A stretch of 64,000 nt of DNA, taken from the NCBI RefSeq assembly GCF_002104995.1, contig NW_024468270.1:1-64000 (forward strand), given 5' to 3'. Positions 54,289-63,636 of this stretch are shown in pieces; the stretch's first letter is position 1, and every line of letters starts with the position of its first letter. Below the pieces are notes generated by a model. That model worked only from the letters and a program-made list of their open reading frames with translations. It was not told the DNA's origin and made no database searches. Source of the DNA: Linderina pennispora (lineage: Eukaryota; Kickxellomycota; Kickxellomycetes; Kickxellales; Kickxellaceae). The translations under genes were made by a program, and so were the position numbers.

Positions 54289-54579
54289 TCATTCATTCGA
54301 TATCTCAATGTTTCTCTTATCTTCAAAGGATCGTGTATGATCTTTGCTCTCAGTGGCATCCCCCATGTGTGAGTAACATTGGATATCATCCCCAGACCGA
54401 ACTAGGCTCTCATTATAGCCCTGTCCTAGTCCTTCATTCAACAAAACTTGGAGCCACTTTTGCAAATACATATCATGATCAAAAATGCTGTAGTAGACGG
54501 GGACCACAAGCAAGATCCAAATCATGATATTTGCCATAAGCACGTCGACCAGAGTGCTTGTTATCTGAAGTGCCACATA

Positions 54580-55041
54580 GGGGGTCATTCCTGGACTTGT
54601 AAATTTTAGTAAATTACAATTTTGTTAGATAGTTATTTGAATAATCGTTTTCAGAACTATTTTTTGCTACTAGATATTTTTGTAACAGATATTTATAATT
54701 GTTGTGTCCAGAATGTTTTTGTGTGTATAATTGATTTTAAAAATACAAATATTTTTTTTGCCATTTCACCCAAACCGCCATCGGCATCTTGGAAAAGTTT
54801 CAGTGAACATAATTTCCTTGTGGTTGCTTAGCCACATCTATTGAGATATTGACTTTTGTTGCCCAATGATAATTAACCCCAAATATGCAAAGGTTTTTCT
54901 TTCTGGTTGAAATTATGTTCACTGAAACTTTTCCAAGATGCCGATGGCGGTTTGGGTGAAATTTTTATTTCACTGAAATTGCCAATAGTTTAAACATGTA
55001 TAAATAGTTGTTATGCAGATAACTAGCTCTGAATGACCTCC
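54580..55041 (+). repeat. Hairpin unit U6 (loop inverted)
   Basis: Same ends and arms as U7, but the loop between the arms is in the opposite orientation: CCTTGTGGTTGC follows the first arm, where U1, U5 and U7 have AACCAGAAAG. Confidence 0.88.
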
Positions 55042-55102
55042 TTATTGAAGCATTTTCTATCAATGCAAATTTCTTACTGAGAATTCCTATTTTAAAAGTT
55101 AC

Positions 55103-56332
55103 TTATGACATGTCTACATAGAAGTTCATTGACTCATCAATTTTAGCTTGAATCAGTCTATCTTGTAGTTCTCTCATTGAAGCTTCTAACTCTACTTTTT
55201 GTGGTAAAGTACTTCCAACTTCAGCATGTGTTGATCTCTCCTGGTTGTTGCTAGGGTAGTCAAAGTTAGATAGAACCCAAAGTGTGTGGTGATGTTCAAC
55301 AGGAACTTTACTAGCTGCTAGGATCTTCTTCATATTGTAGAGTAAGCAACAGAGTTTAAACTGCACATTGTATACAGTTGTGTTTCTAATTCTCACAACT
55401 TCTCTATTTGATAGTCTCTTAAATGTGTTACCTAGTTCTCCAAATGTGCTCTCAACCATTGATCTAAATGACCCAAGTTTGCTATTATATTCTAACTCTG
55501 CTTCACTTAAGTTGGTTCCTCTTGGCTTTCTAACTGGTAAGCAAAAGTTATGCATTCCAAAATTCTCATTCTCTTCTGCTTCTGTTAACTCTTCCAGAAT
55601 ACTTTGAGGATAACCACCATCTAAAACAACACAATCTACTGGAGAGATGTATTTCAATAGTGACATATTCTTAATCATCTTAGAGTCTGGGTGGTCTTTA
55701 CATTCCTCAGTTGGTGAAACAAGGACAACCATTCCATTCAAATCAATGCAAACTTGTGTTCTATATCCTGACTTCTTCAACTTGAAGGAATAAAGATTTG
55801 GTTTGTATGCACCATTATGTAGAGCTCGTGAGTCATGTCCATCTAACATAAGAGTTATATGCTTAAAGTTTGTTGGATTCTGAATCTTTGCTGAGATCAC
55901 TCTTAGTTCTGGAGTGGAGAACATTGTGTGCAAGTAGTGTGAAAGCTTCTTGTTCAACTCACTTAACTCTGAGATATAGAACATATTATGAATTACTTGG
56001 TAGCTGCTCTTAGGAATAAACCTCTCCATCTCATTGATTGATAGCCCAGCAACTAACTGGTACAAAATCAAGAGTCCTTTCTCAACATTTCTGTAAGGAC
56101 ATGGATACTGCTTTCCACCAAATAGAACATTTAAGAAGAAGAACACAGGGATCATTCCAAGTTGCTTTACAAGTGTATCTTTGATGAGCTTTATTTCTTT
56201 CACTTCATGAGCTTCACTCCTATAGTACTTCTGTTGTTTATGTACTAACCAGTCTTCATCAAGAAATCTCCACTTTGTTGTGTAGAGCACATTCCACTCC
56301 TTCTCTCTTAATTCTTGTAATTGATTGTCCAT
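55103..56332 (-). CDS. DDE transposase, PIF/Harbinger-like (element 3, probably active)
   Basis: A 409-aa intact frame from ATG 56332. The DDE triad sits in LMLDGHDS, VVLDGGYP and VESTFGELG. The N-terminus (DNQLQELREKEWNVLYTTKW) may be the DNA-binding part. It differs from the element-1 transposase at only a few residues (for example NPTNFKH versus NPQGFKH), implying recent activity. The 51-bp gap to the divergent 79-aa start would have to hold a shared promoter. Confidence 0.88.
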   Translation of the reverse strand: MDNQLQELREKEWNVLYTTKWRFLDEDWLVHKQQKYYRSEAHEVKEIKLIKDTLVKQLGMIPVFFFLNVLFGGKQYPCPYRNVEKGLLILYQLVAGLSINEMERFIPKSSYQVIHNMFYISELSELNKKLSHYLHTMFSTPELRVISAKIQNPTNFKHITLMLDGHDSRALHNGAYKPNLYSFKLKKSGYRTQVCIDLNGMVVLVSPTEECKDHPDSKMIKNMSLLKYISPVDCVVLDGGYPQSILEELTEAEENENFGMHNFCLPVRKPRGTNLSEAELEYNSKLGSFRSMVESTFGELGNTFKRLSNREVVRIRNTTVYNVQFKLCCLLYNMKKILAASKVPVEHHHTLWVLSNFDYPSNNQERSTHAEVGSTLPQKVELEASMRELQDRLIQAKIDESMNFYVDMS

Positions 56333-56383
56333 CTGTGTGAGGTAGTCATAAATAAAAATTTCAACTTTTATCAATTTTAGAAA
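56333..56383. promoter_or_regulatory. Probable bidirectional promoter of transposase and 79-aa gene
   Basis: A 51-bp AT-rich gap conserved in all three copies (2193-2243, 5696-5746 and here), containing AAATAAAAATTTCAAC. Function is inferred from position only. Confidence 0.35.
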
Positions 56384-56623
56384 ATGGGATCATTCCAGAA
56401 CTTCTTCAAGCAACATTTAGCTGAGATGTGTGAGGAAGAAAGAGATATGCTTACTCTGCTACTTATTCATGACTTTGATATGAGTGATGACTTAGCAATA
56501 CAAGTGCGTAATTGGATCCAACATATTGCTACTGATTGTGAGGTAAGGGTTGAACATGTGTATGATGTTTGTCATACTTTCCATAGAGATATGGAGAGAA
56601 TGGTTGCTTATACTATGTTTTAA
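56384..56623 (+). CDS. 79-aa transposon accessory protein (element 3)
   Basis: Intact, MGSFQNFFKQHLAEMCEEER to MERMVAYTMF, one residue different from the element-2 copy. Acidic and helical in composition; no recognised domain. Its first codons (ATGGGATCATTCC) resemble the terminal motif GGGGTCATTCC, possibly a decayed element end. Encoded on the strand opposite to its two neighbours. Confidence 0.7.
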   Translation: MGSFQNFFKQHLAEMCEEERDMLTLLLIHDFDMSDDLAIQVRNWIQHIATDCEVRVEHVYDVCHTFHRDMERMVAYTMF

Positions 56624-56631
56624 AATGGCTG

Positions 56632-58266
56632 CTATTCAACTGTGATTGTTCTATATCCCACACTTATAACTCTTAGATATATTTGTTGCTTTCTTTCTCC
56701 TAACTGTTGAGAAATTGCTTTTCCAATAGAACTGTCAACTGGTGTCCTAATAAGAGTTGGCTGTTTATCTCTCCCTTTAATAAGAATATCAACATAGAAG
56801 TATGAATGTCCTCTAAAAGTATGGAGTGCATAATGTGTAGCTGTAAATTCATCACCTAACTGAAGAACATTGTAAGCAACTCTATACAATGAAGGTTTCA
56901 GATCTGTATTCTCTTTGATAAATATATGGCTAGTTTCATCAAGTGTGATATTGTCTATTGCTGTTGTTAATGCATTGATGTTTTCCTCTTTTGCAGAATA
57001 TTTATCCTCTGACATTTTTGATAGACATATCTTACTCTTTGCTTGCTTACTATCTATCCAACCAATATGCATTCCTTTATAGTTAACTAATCCCATCTCT
57101 TCAAAAGTGTGATACTGCTTAGTTGTAGGATAAGTTGACCAGAAGGAGTTTCTCTGACTTGGAACAATAGTTATATTCTCATCAACTCTTCTAAGAACTT
57201 TTTCTGTTTCAAGACCACTCTCAAGTGAATCATATATTTGATAAAGTGTAGGTCTGTTGTTGAATGAGAGATTAGCAACAACTACCATTGGATCATCATT
57301 CTTGTTTAGTTTCTTAATAATTCCTTGCTTCTTTGATGTGATAGAGTTAAACCAATGACAATATGCTAGAGTATGCTGTTGTCTCACATAAATGCAAACT
57401 GTATAACAACTACTAACTTTATCAACAAGTGCTTTCCACTGCTTTTCATAAGAAGTTGCAAATGTTCTGCATTCATTCATAAACTGAACTGTGTTAAGAA
57501 GCAAGTTACTATTCCATTCAACTGTTTGCATCTGAGAAGAATGTACAGTTAGTTCTATCCTAGTCAAACCAGAGTTTCTGCAAGCATACAATGTTTCTCC
57601 AAAGTTGTGCAAAGTTGGCATTACAAATTCAGAAAGTTTGGAACTAAGAGGATTACGAACTTCACCACTCTCAAGAAGCTGAATAAACTTGTTATAAATT
57701 TTGTTCTTAACTTTAACATCTCCTTTCTTTGTAAACCAGCTAATACAGTTAGAGCCAGACTTGTGTAAATCATCTACAACATCTTTCTTTTCAACTCCTC
57801 TTTCTAAAAGGTATTTATAGATAATATTTCTAGATGAGATATTCATACAATCCATTGTGATGTCATAATTCTGTAGAAATATTTTGTGATCAGCCATAGT
57901 AGCAAACTTCACTGTTAACAAAGAACTAGTTATTGCAATGTTTGGGGTAGATACTTTGTAAATAGCAACTGGTCCATATTGCTCACTAATCTTGCTTCTA
58001 ACATACTTATAACCAAAACCTTCTCCAAATACTTTATGCAATCTAACACTAGCTGACTTCTGCTTCACCTTTATATCTGATTCACTGCATTTCTCAACAA
58101 CAACCTCAACAATGAATGAGTCAACAAATATTTCAGAAGAGTGCTTAAATCCAAGTTGCTCTACACCTCTAGCAGTATACCTAGCATCAGCAACATCAGG
58201 CATATTTCTTCTTTCTGACAACACTCTTGTTAGTAATGCTCTTAGTTCACTTTGGAAGGGGGTCAT
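56632..58266 (-). CDS. 544-aa transposon protein, unrecognised family
   Basis: An intact frame starting at the ATG formed by the terminal motif of U7 (ATGACCCCC). No family is recognised by eye. Blocks conserved with the diverged family-A copy mark the likely functional core: NYDITMDC, KIYNKFIQLLESGEVRN, SKLSEFVMPT, TRIELTVHS, CRTFATSYEKQW and LAYCHWFN. The order K-x-YNK ... VR ... RIELT faintly recalls replication-initiator (Rep) proteins; this is a guess. Conservation between two subfamilies suggests it is needed for transposition or element maintenance. Confidence 0.75.
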   Translation of the reverse strand: MTPFQSELRALLTRVLSERRNMPDVADARYTARGVEQLGFKHSSEIFVDSFIVEVVVEKCSESDIKVKQKSASVRLHKVFGEGFGYKYVRSKISEQYGPVAIYKVSTPNIAITSSLLTVKFATMADHKIFLQNYDITMDCMNISSRNIIYKYLLERGVEKKDVVDDLHKSGSNCISWFTKKGDVKVKNKIYNKFIQLLESGEVRNPLSSKLSEFVMPTLHNFGETLYACRNSGLTRIELTVHSSQMQTVEWNSNLLLNTVQFMNECRTFATSYEKQWKALVDKVSSCYTVCIYVRQQHTLAYCHWFNSITSKKQGIIKKLNKNDDPMVVVANLSFNNRPTLYQIYDSLESGLETEKVLRRVDENITIVPSQRNSFWSTYPTTKQYHTFEEMGLVNYKGMHIGWIDSKQAKSKICLSKMSEDKYSAKEENINALTTAIDNITLDETSHIFIKENTDLKPSLYRVAYNVLQLGDEFTATHYALHTFRGHSYFYVDILIKGRDKQPTLIRTPVDSSIGKAISQQLGERKQQIYLRVISVGYRTITVE

Positions 58267-58719
58267 TCCTGGACTTGTAAATTTTAGTAAATTACAATTT
58301 TGTTAGATAGTTATTTGAATAATCGTTTTCAGAACTATTTTTTGCTACTAGATATTTTTGTAACAGATATTTATAATTGTTGTGTCCAGAATGTTTTTGT
58401 GTGTATAATTGATTTTAAAAATACAAATATTTTTTTTGCCATTTCACCCAAACCGCCATCGGCATCTTGGAAAAGTTTCAGTGAACATAATTTCAACCAG
58501 AAAGAAAAACCTTTGCATATTTGGGGTTAATTATCATTGGGCAACAAAAGTCAATATCTCAATAGATGTGGCTAAGCAACCACAAGGAAATTATGTTCAC
58601 TGAAACTTTTCCAAGATGCCGATGGCGGTTTGGGTGAAATTTTTATTTCACTGAAATTGCCAATAGTTTAAACATGTATAAATAGTTGTTATGCAGATAA
58701 CTAGCTCTGAATGACCTCC
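58258..58719 (+). repeat. Hairpin unit U7
   Basis: A 462-bp unit, direct repeat of U6 with the loop in the common orientation. It overlaps the first three codons of the 544-aa gene by 9 bp and ends at the ATA target duplication. Confidence 0.88.
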
Positions 58720-59451
58720 ATATAGGAAGTAATGAGGACTGACTGCTACCAAAATAATTACTAAGCACAAATCAGCCAATCTTAAGGCTGTAATCGCTGT
58801 GAAATCCTGAGCCTATTGAACCCTCAACCTATTCCTCATAATGTCCACATGACCACACAGATTGTGACCTAGATAGCAAAAGGGAAGCTATAGAGTGAAT
58901 ATGAAAGTGTGTGCTCTGTTATGCATACCTAAACTTTAAGAATAAAAGGGATAGTCTCCTCATTAGGCAAGCTCAGCCCAACTACTATTATGCATATACT
59001 ACAGGCCACTGGAACAGTGACAGGTAGATAGTAAAGCCAGCCACTGTATGGTTTCTTTTGGATGAAAATGAGACCAAGGGTATAGATGCAGATAAATAAT
59101 ATTGATGAAAATGCATATATTGATGAAATGCAAAAGAATACTATGAACAGGTTGCAAAGCTACTATGCCCTAATAATAATCACATTCTCATTGATTGAAA
59201 TGTTACTAATAAACCATACTAGTGCTGTAAGGAGCATGAATATAGTAAGTGGCAGGTTCTAGATATGAATAGGATAGTATCTTCAGTTCTACTAAGAGTA
59301 ATTGGTAAACATTTCAATAATACTGAATAGCATAGATGAAATAATTAGGATGGCTATATCCACTTTCTGATGATATCTAGAGGTTTAAAAATAGCCAGTG
59401 ACACTGAGATCTTTATATTAATAGATGCAGTGAGTGTAAAAGCATGCTTAT

Positions 59452-59843
59452 GGAGGTCATTCACAATTGTTAAATAAGGTAAAATATATTTATAACTTAT
59501 AAAACTTTTTTTTTATTATTTTTACTCTTCTACAAAACCCCTATTGGCATCCTAAAAAATTTCAGTTGATATACAATTAATATGCTTCTACTGAGATAGA
59601 GGCTGGGTCATAAGAAATCAACTGAAATTTTTCAGGATGCTGATAGGGGTTTCATAGAAATGCCCATTCTTACATTTTTGTTTATTTGTTAATCTAGTTG
59701 CTAATATTTTTTTGGCCATTAGTAAACATTCTGATTTTTAAAATATTTATCTACTACTAGTAATTGATTTATAATTTGTAAATTGGTTATTCTAATAAAA
59801 GATATTTAGTTTCTTTGATTTTCCTTATTTATGAATGGCCTAC
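59452..59843. repeat. Solitary family-A unit (A3, about 392 bp)
   Basis: Starts GGAGGTCATTC and ends GAATGGCCTAC. The central hairpin (AACTGAAATTTTTCAGGATG and complement) and GAGGCTGGGTCATAAG match A1/A2. No genes; behaves like a MITE. Confidence 0.75.
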
Positions 59844-59847
59844 ATAA

Positions 59848-60100
59848 GTTATTAAGTCAACTAACAATGAGAGCAGCTCTTATACTAAACCAATAGAGAT
59901 ATCTAGCAGAGACCTGTGACCACTATAATCACAGCTCTCTGCCCCAGTTTCACCGATGAGGTCAGACGTCACACTGCAGCGGAATCTTCAAAAAGGCTAA
60001 TGCATGGCATTACTAGTTTTCCATTCTCTTTTCCTTTTTCTAAAGTTTTGAAATACAAACTTATCCACACCCCCTTATTAGCAGCATTTCCTGCTGTTCT
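59848..60100 (+). repeat. Dispersed repeat R2, copy b
   Basis: Inverted partner of 41652-41880. Ends about 60 bp upstream of tRNA-Ser(AGA). Confidence 0.65.
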
Positions 60101-60160
60101 TGTATATTTTAATTTTCCGCCCTCCAACATGAGTGTTTCGGATCAGTGATTGTGCTGGTT

Positions 60161-60242
60161 GTCAATATGCCCGAGTGGTTAAGGGGAGTGACTAGAAATC
60201 ACTTGGGCTCTGCCCGCACAGGTTCAAATCCTGTTGTTGACG
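60161..60242 (+). tRNA. tRNA-Ser(AGA)
   Basis: 82 nt with a long variable arm. Acceptor GTCAATA/TGTTGAC (one mismatch/wobble), anticodon loop CTAGAAA (anticodon AGA), T arm GGTTCAAATCC. Confidence 0.9.
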
Positions 60243-60629
60243 ATTCCTTTTGCCTCGTGCTCCCATTTTTATTCCGTTCGTTGCTTGTGTGTTCCTGGGA
60301 AACCGACTATGCTATCTCTTTTGTGGCATTATCCTAACGCAAAAATGCGTAGGTACTCGTGGCGATGGCTATTGGTACCAATAAATTCCCTCTTTAGGCA
60401 GACTTTTTTCTTAACATAAGCTCAAGGCTGTCTTACTACTTTTATCATTGCCTTTACTCTGCACTCAGCATCGCATTCATGGATATTGTACACCCCACAA
60501 CTATTACTAGGGCAACCACAGCTGATGCCCTGACAGACTCATAAAATGATACTGCCAGTATCAGTGGGTATATTGGTACTACCATCATTTGCATGCTGCA
60601 TAGAGATGCACTTTCATATCTAGTTATTA
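60243..60629. other. Intergenic
   Basis: Nothing recognised between tRNA-Ser and the decayed hairpin unit. Confidence 0.35.
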
Positions 60630-60906
60630 TTCTAGTAAATTTTTGTAAATTATAATTTTGTTAGATAGCTATTTGAATAATCATTTTCAGAATAGTTTTT
60701 TACTAGTAATTATTTTTAGTATAGATGCTATTAAATATTGTGTCCAGAATATTTCTGTGTTTATAAATGATTAATAAAATACAAAAATTAGTATTATCTA
60801 TGATAAAAATAATTAGTATTAAAAATCTATTCTGAAAATGATCAATCAAATATATAACTAACAAAACTATAATTTACTAAAATTTACAAGTCTAAGAATG
60901 ACCCCC
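60630..60906. repeat. Decayed symmetric hairpin unit (GGGGG-type arms)
   Basis: The right end AAGAATGACCCCC and the preceding arm match U3's right arm. The left arm (TTAGATAGCTATTTGAATAA) is the inverted counterpart with its tip lost. The inner CACCCAAACC arms and loop are missing. An older, deleted copy of the family. Confidence 0.7.
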
Positions 60907-60942
60907 AGTAATTAGTCTAGTTATGCTGTTGTATTTATTGAA

Positions 60943-61175
60943 TGTATGGGGGTTTTAAAGGATATATTTAATACTGAATAAAAGAAGGAAAAAGGAATAG
61001 ATGAGTTATTTAGGGGTATTTCCAATATGGCAATCTATACAACTCATTAGAGGCTAAATATTGCCTCTATATTGTAGGCTATAGTGGGGGTCTTGTTGGC
61101 GGCTGGCTTGCCATCACCTGATTTGACTGACATGTCGACGTCAGGGACAGCTGCAGCGGGCGCGCAACAATGCTT
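60943..61175 (+). repeat. Dispersed repeat R1, copy b (upstream of tRNA-Pro)
   Basis: Direct partner of 41160-41395. Ends about 110 bp upstream of tRNA-Pro at 61284. Confidence 0.65.
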
Positions 61176-61283
61176 CCCTATTTTAAAAAAAATATGGAAA
61201 ATTTTAAAATTGAATATTGGCATGTGGATCTATTACTATATATATACAAAAATTTCAAGCCGAGCAGAGAAAAATATTTCACT

Positions 61284-61355
61284 GGTTCTGTGGTCTAGCG
61301 GTATGATTCTCGCTTAGGGTGCGAGAGGTCCCGGGTTCAATCCCCGGCAGAGCCC
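61284..61355 (+). tRNA. tRNA-Pro(AGG), second copy
   Basis: Identical in sequence to 35595-35666 as far as I can read it. Followed by the same spacer with tRNA-Thr on the other strand. Confidence 0.92.
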
Positions 61356-61483
61356 CGTGTCTTTTGCACCAGCTCATTTCGTTGTAGGGCTTTTTTTTGC
61401 GGAAATAAACGCTGGCCACGCAAAAAAACACAGCTGCGCTGGACTCTCGCCACATCGAGACTAGGGATGGCAAAAAGAGACAC

Positions 61484-61556
61484 TGCCTTCTGCCAGAATC
61501 GAACTGGCGACCTTCTGCTTACTAGGCAGACGCTCTGCCAACTGAGCCAAGAAGGC
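61484..61556 (-). tRNA. tRNA-Thr(AGT), second copy
   Basis: Same gene as 35791-35863. Similarity to that locus continues only to about 61567, where a solo LTR begins. Confidence 0.92.
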
Positions 61557-61572
61557 ATCCCATTTGATGACT

Positions 61573-62044
61573 TGTCGTGTCTGCAGTGAGCAGCGTTTCC
61601 TCCTGGTCGGGGGTGACTGCTCCCACAGAGGGTTGGGGGGCATTCGGGCTTGCGGTACATACGCCCCTTGGCATACCCGCAGAAGCGGGCGTCGTCATGA
61701 TAGTGCTTAGAAGTAATAAATTGAAATCACTAATATAGAAAGTCTGTTCGGCGGTCGTCGGTCGTTCTCTGTCTGTCTGTCCCTCTCCCTGGTTCTCTCT
61801 GTCAACAATCCATACTTTTTATAGTAGGACATTACCCTGCTCAACACGGCGACGTCGACTACATTTGTCAGCGTCGGGCACTTATGCACAACCATGGAAG
61901 GTCGCGACATACATACCACCCATATATGGAGTATCGGGTGGCGCAGTAGCAGTCAGTCATTGACGATCACTCGGACATCGGATCATCGGGCAATTCGGGG
62001 GCTCGACTCGGAGCTTCAAGCCCAGACGTCGCAGACGCACGACA
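61573..62044. mobile_element. Solo LTR 16 bp upstream of tRNA-Thr (472 bp)
   Basis: Ends TGTCGTGTCTGC and GCAGACGCACGACA (TG...CA, imperfect 12-bp inverted ends). Flanked by a 5-bp duplication TGACT (61568-61572 and 62045-62049). The tRNA-Thr 5' end is at 61556, so insertion is about 11-16 bp upstream, the position used by Ty3-type elements at Pol III start sites. No internal coding region is present. Confidence 0.85.
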
Positions 62045-62049
62045 TGACT

Positions 62050-62535
62050 TCGTTAGAAAATAATATATACACAAATATAATATTCTAGCAACCAGCAGTT
62101 GCTTTGTTGTTACTTTTTTTCATTCTTGTACTTTTTCTTAAACATGTCGCCATATTTTCCTTATTTGCATAAGCCAGCGATATACATACCCATTGCAATG
62201 GCTTTTTTTATATGTTCCAGACTTTGATGGCATTCTTTAAATGAGACTTATTCAACCATAGATATTAGATATAGAACATAATAAAAGCTGCAAAGTAGCA
62301 TGGTTTATAGTGCATGAATAGTGGCAAAAAGCAATGTATTTTTATTACATACTTTTTTTTTGGACAATTGTGAATAGCGTGTTCTTTACCCTTTTGCGTA
62401 TTTTATCTTTGGACAACCCTGAGTGCTCTGCTGTGCAAATATTTGATTATAATACTTACCCTATCACCCCATTCTCGGCCGATTTTCATTTGGCCCTCTA
62501 CATAGTTTGTTTTTTCTTCTTCATATTTATACCTT
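62050..62535. other. Intergenic, AT-rich
   Basis: 5' flank of the third 7TM copy. No gene recognised. Confidence 0.35.
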
Positions 62536-63636
62536 ATGTACCTAGCTATATCCGACACCGACCGAATTGCAGCAGCAGGAAGCCTTTTGTCAAAAGCACT
62601 GGATCCTGTCGGGATATCTGACCGTGCAACAATAATTGCATGCACATTAATCCTTGGTACCACATAACTTCTAGTTATATACGCATGTCTCAACATCTCT
62701 TACCCGCCAATTCGAGCAAAGAATCTTCCGCTTACAACACTCATGTATCTCTCTGGCATCATCTGGTATATAGGCGACATGGTCACAAATGGCCATATTA
62801 ATGCTGTTGGATTTTGGCAGAATTGCAAGCTGTGGGTGATCTGGGTAAGGGCATTCTTCGTATGTTCCTATGCTGCTGCCATACTTATGCGCGCCTATAC
62901 GATAGATCTCATCTTTGCTCAAGGGAAGAAAGATCGGGGACTGCCATTTTACATACCGATGGCAGCATTATTTACTATCATATTCGTAATCTGTACCAGC
63001 GCACATGCTGCTGGTGGTGAGTCACCAGTTCATTTTATCTCACGTGTACAAATGTGCAGTATCTCATTGTACTTTCTCTATATCGGAATGGCATTCGTCT
63101 GGATATCGTTGACCGCCTGTAGATTTATAATCTGGCGTCTTCGTGAAATTTACTCATTGTTTAGCGAGATCGGCGAGTTCTTAATAATCCTGTTCCTGGG
63201 AATATCTAATATCCTACACACGGCTCTGTTCACAAGACTTGTTCCGTATTACCCGCTTAACATAGGGTATCGAGCAATGTCAGCGATTATTGATACATGC
63301 ATCACAAATATTTCAGTATGGATTATACTTTTCACACCAGTGTTTAGGAGTATATTCTACCGGCGAGTGTACTTGGAAGACTGGCTACTGCAGCTAGAGA
63401 GTGACAGGATAGCGTCAGTATACAAAAAAGTTGATGAATACTCGGAATCTGTCAGTGTAAGATTCTCGCACCAAGACGATACAGCAGACGAGAAAGAACT
63501 TCCAGCTCAGCCAGGAGAGCTTGAGCTAGGCGGCCAGCTGAACATCCAGTCTGACTTACCAAGTAGATGCACTGAGCGAGGAACTCCTAGCCACCCTATA
63601 AAGTTTCATGCTATCACCAGTAGATTACCACAATAA
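62536..63636 (+). pseudogene. 7TM receptor-like copy 3 with a nonsense codon in TM1
   Basis: From ATG 62536 the frame reads MYLAISDTDRIAAAGSLLSK and on through TM1, aligning with SDTDKVEIATLLG of copy 2, but codon 44 is TAA (62665-62667). The remaining ~323 codons are open: NISYPPIRAKNLPLTTLMYL, WYIGDMVTNGHI, later segments and NISVWIILFTPVF, with an acidic tail (DEKELPAQPGELE). A start at 62743 would lose TM1. Either a young pseudogene, or a wrong base or undetected intron near the stop. Confidence 0.75.

Larger units (their letters stand above)
54580..58719. mobile_element. Element 3: complete three-gene composite transposon with ATA target duplication (4,140 bp)
   Basis: Borders are GGGGGTCATTCC at 54580 and GAATGACCTCC at 58719, flanked by ATA at 54577-54579 and 58720-58722. 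Order: unit U6, transposase (-), 79-aa protein (+), 544-aa protein (-), unit U7. U6 and U7 are in direct orientation, each itself a hairpin unit with terminal inverted motifs. All three frames are intact, so this is the best candidate for an autonomous copy. TSD length and the DDE pattern fit PIF/Harbinger; the direct hairpin units and the 544-aa gene do not belong to the standard layout. Confidence 0.88.
54289..59280 (-). pseudogene. 7TM receptor-like pseudogene, split by element 3
   Basis: The C-terminal part (54289-54579) encodes YVALQITSTLVDVLMANIM, the final membrane segment and a tail like copies 1-3. The rest lies beyond the transposon at 58720-59280 and is decayed: blocks such as NLPLTIFMLLTALVWF, CIYTLGLIFIQKKPYSGW and ITALRLADLCLVIILVAV align with TM2, the TM3/loop and TM6 of the intact copies, separated by stops and frame changes. 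Joining the flanks with one ATA gives continuous coding (SPHYFLYVALQIT), so the transposon hit a receptor gene or pseudogene. Confidence 0.8.

Noticed and set aside
54580..58719. A viral or Helitron/Maverick-type origin for the three-gene element
   Set aside because: The 3-bp duplication, short terminal inverted motifs and DDE_Tnp_4-type transposase fit a cut-and-paste DNA transposon; no polymerase, helicase or capsid gene is visible.
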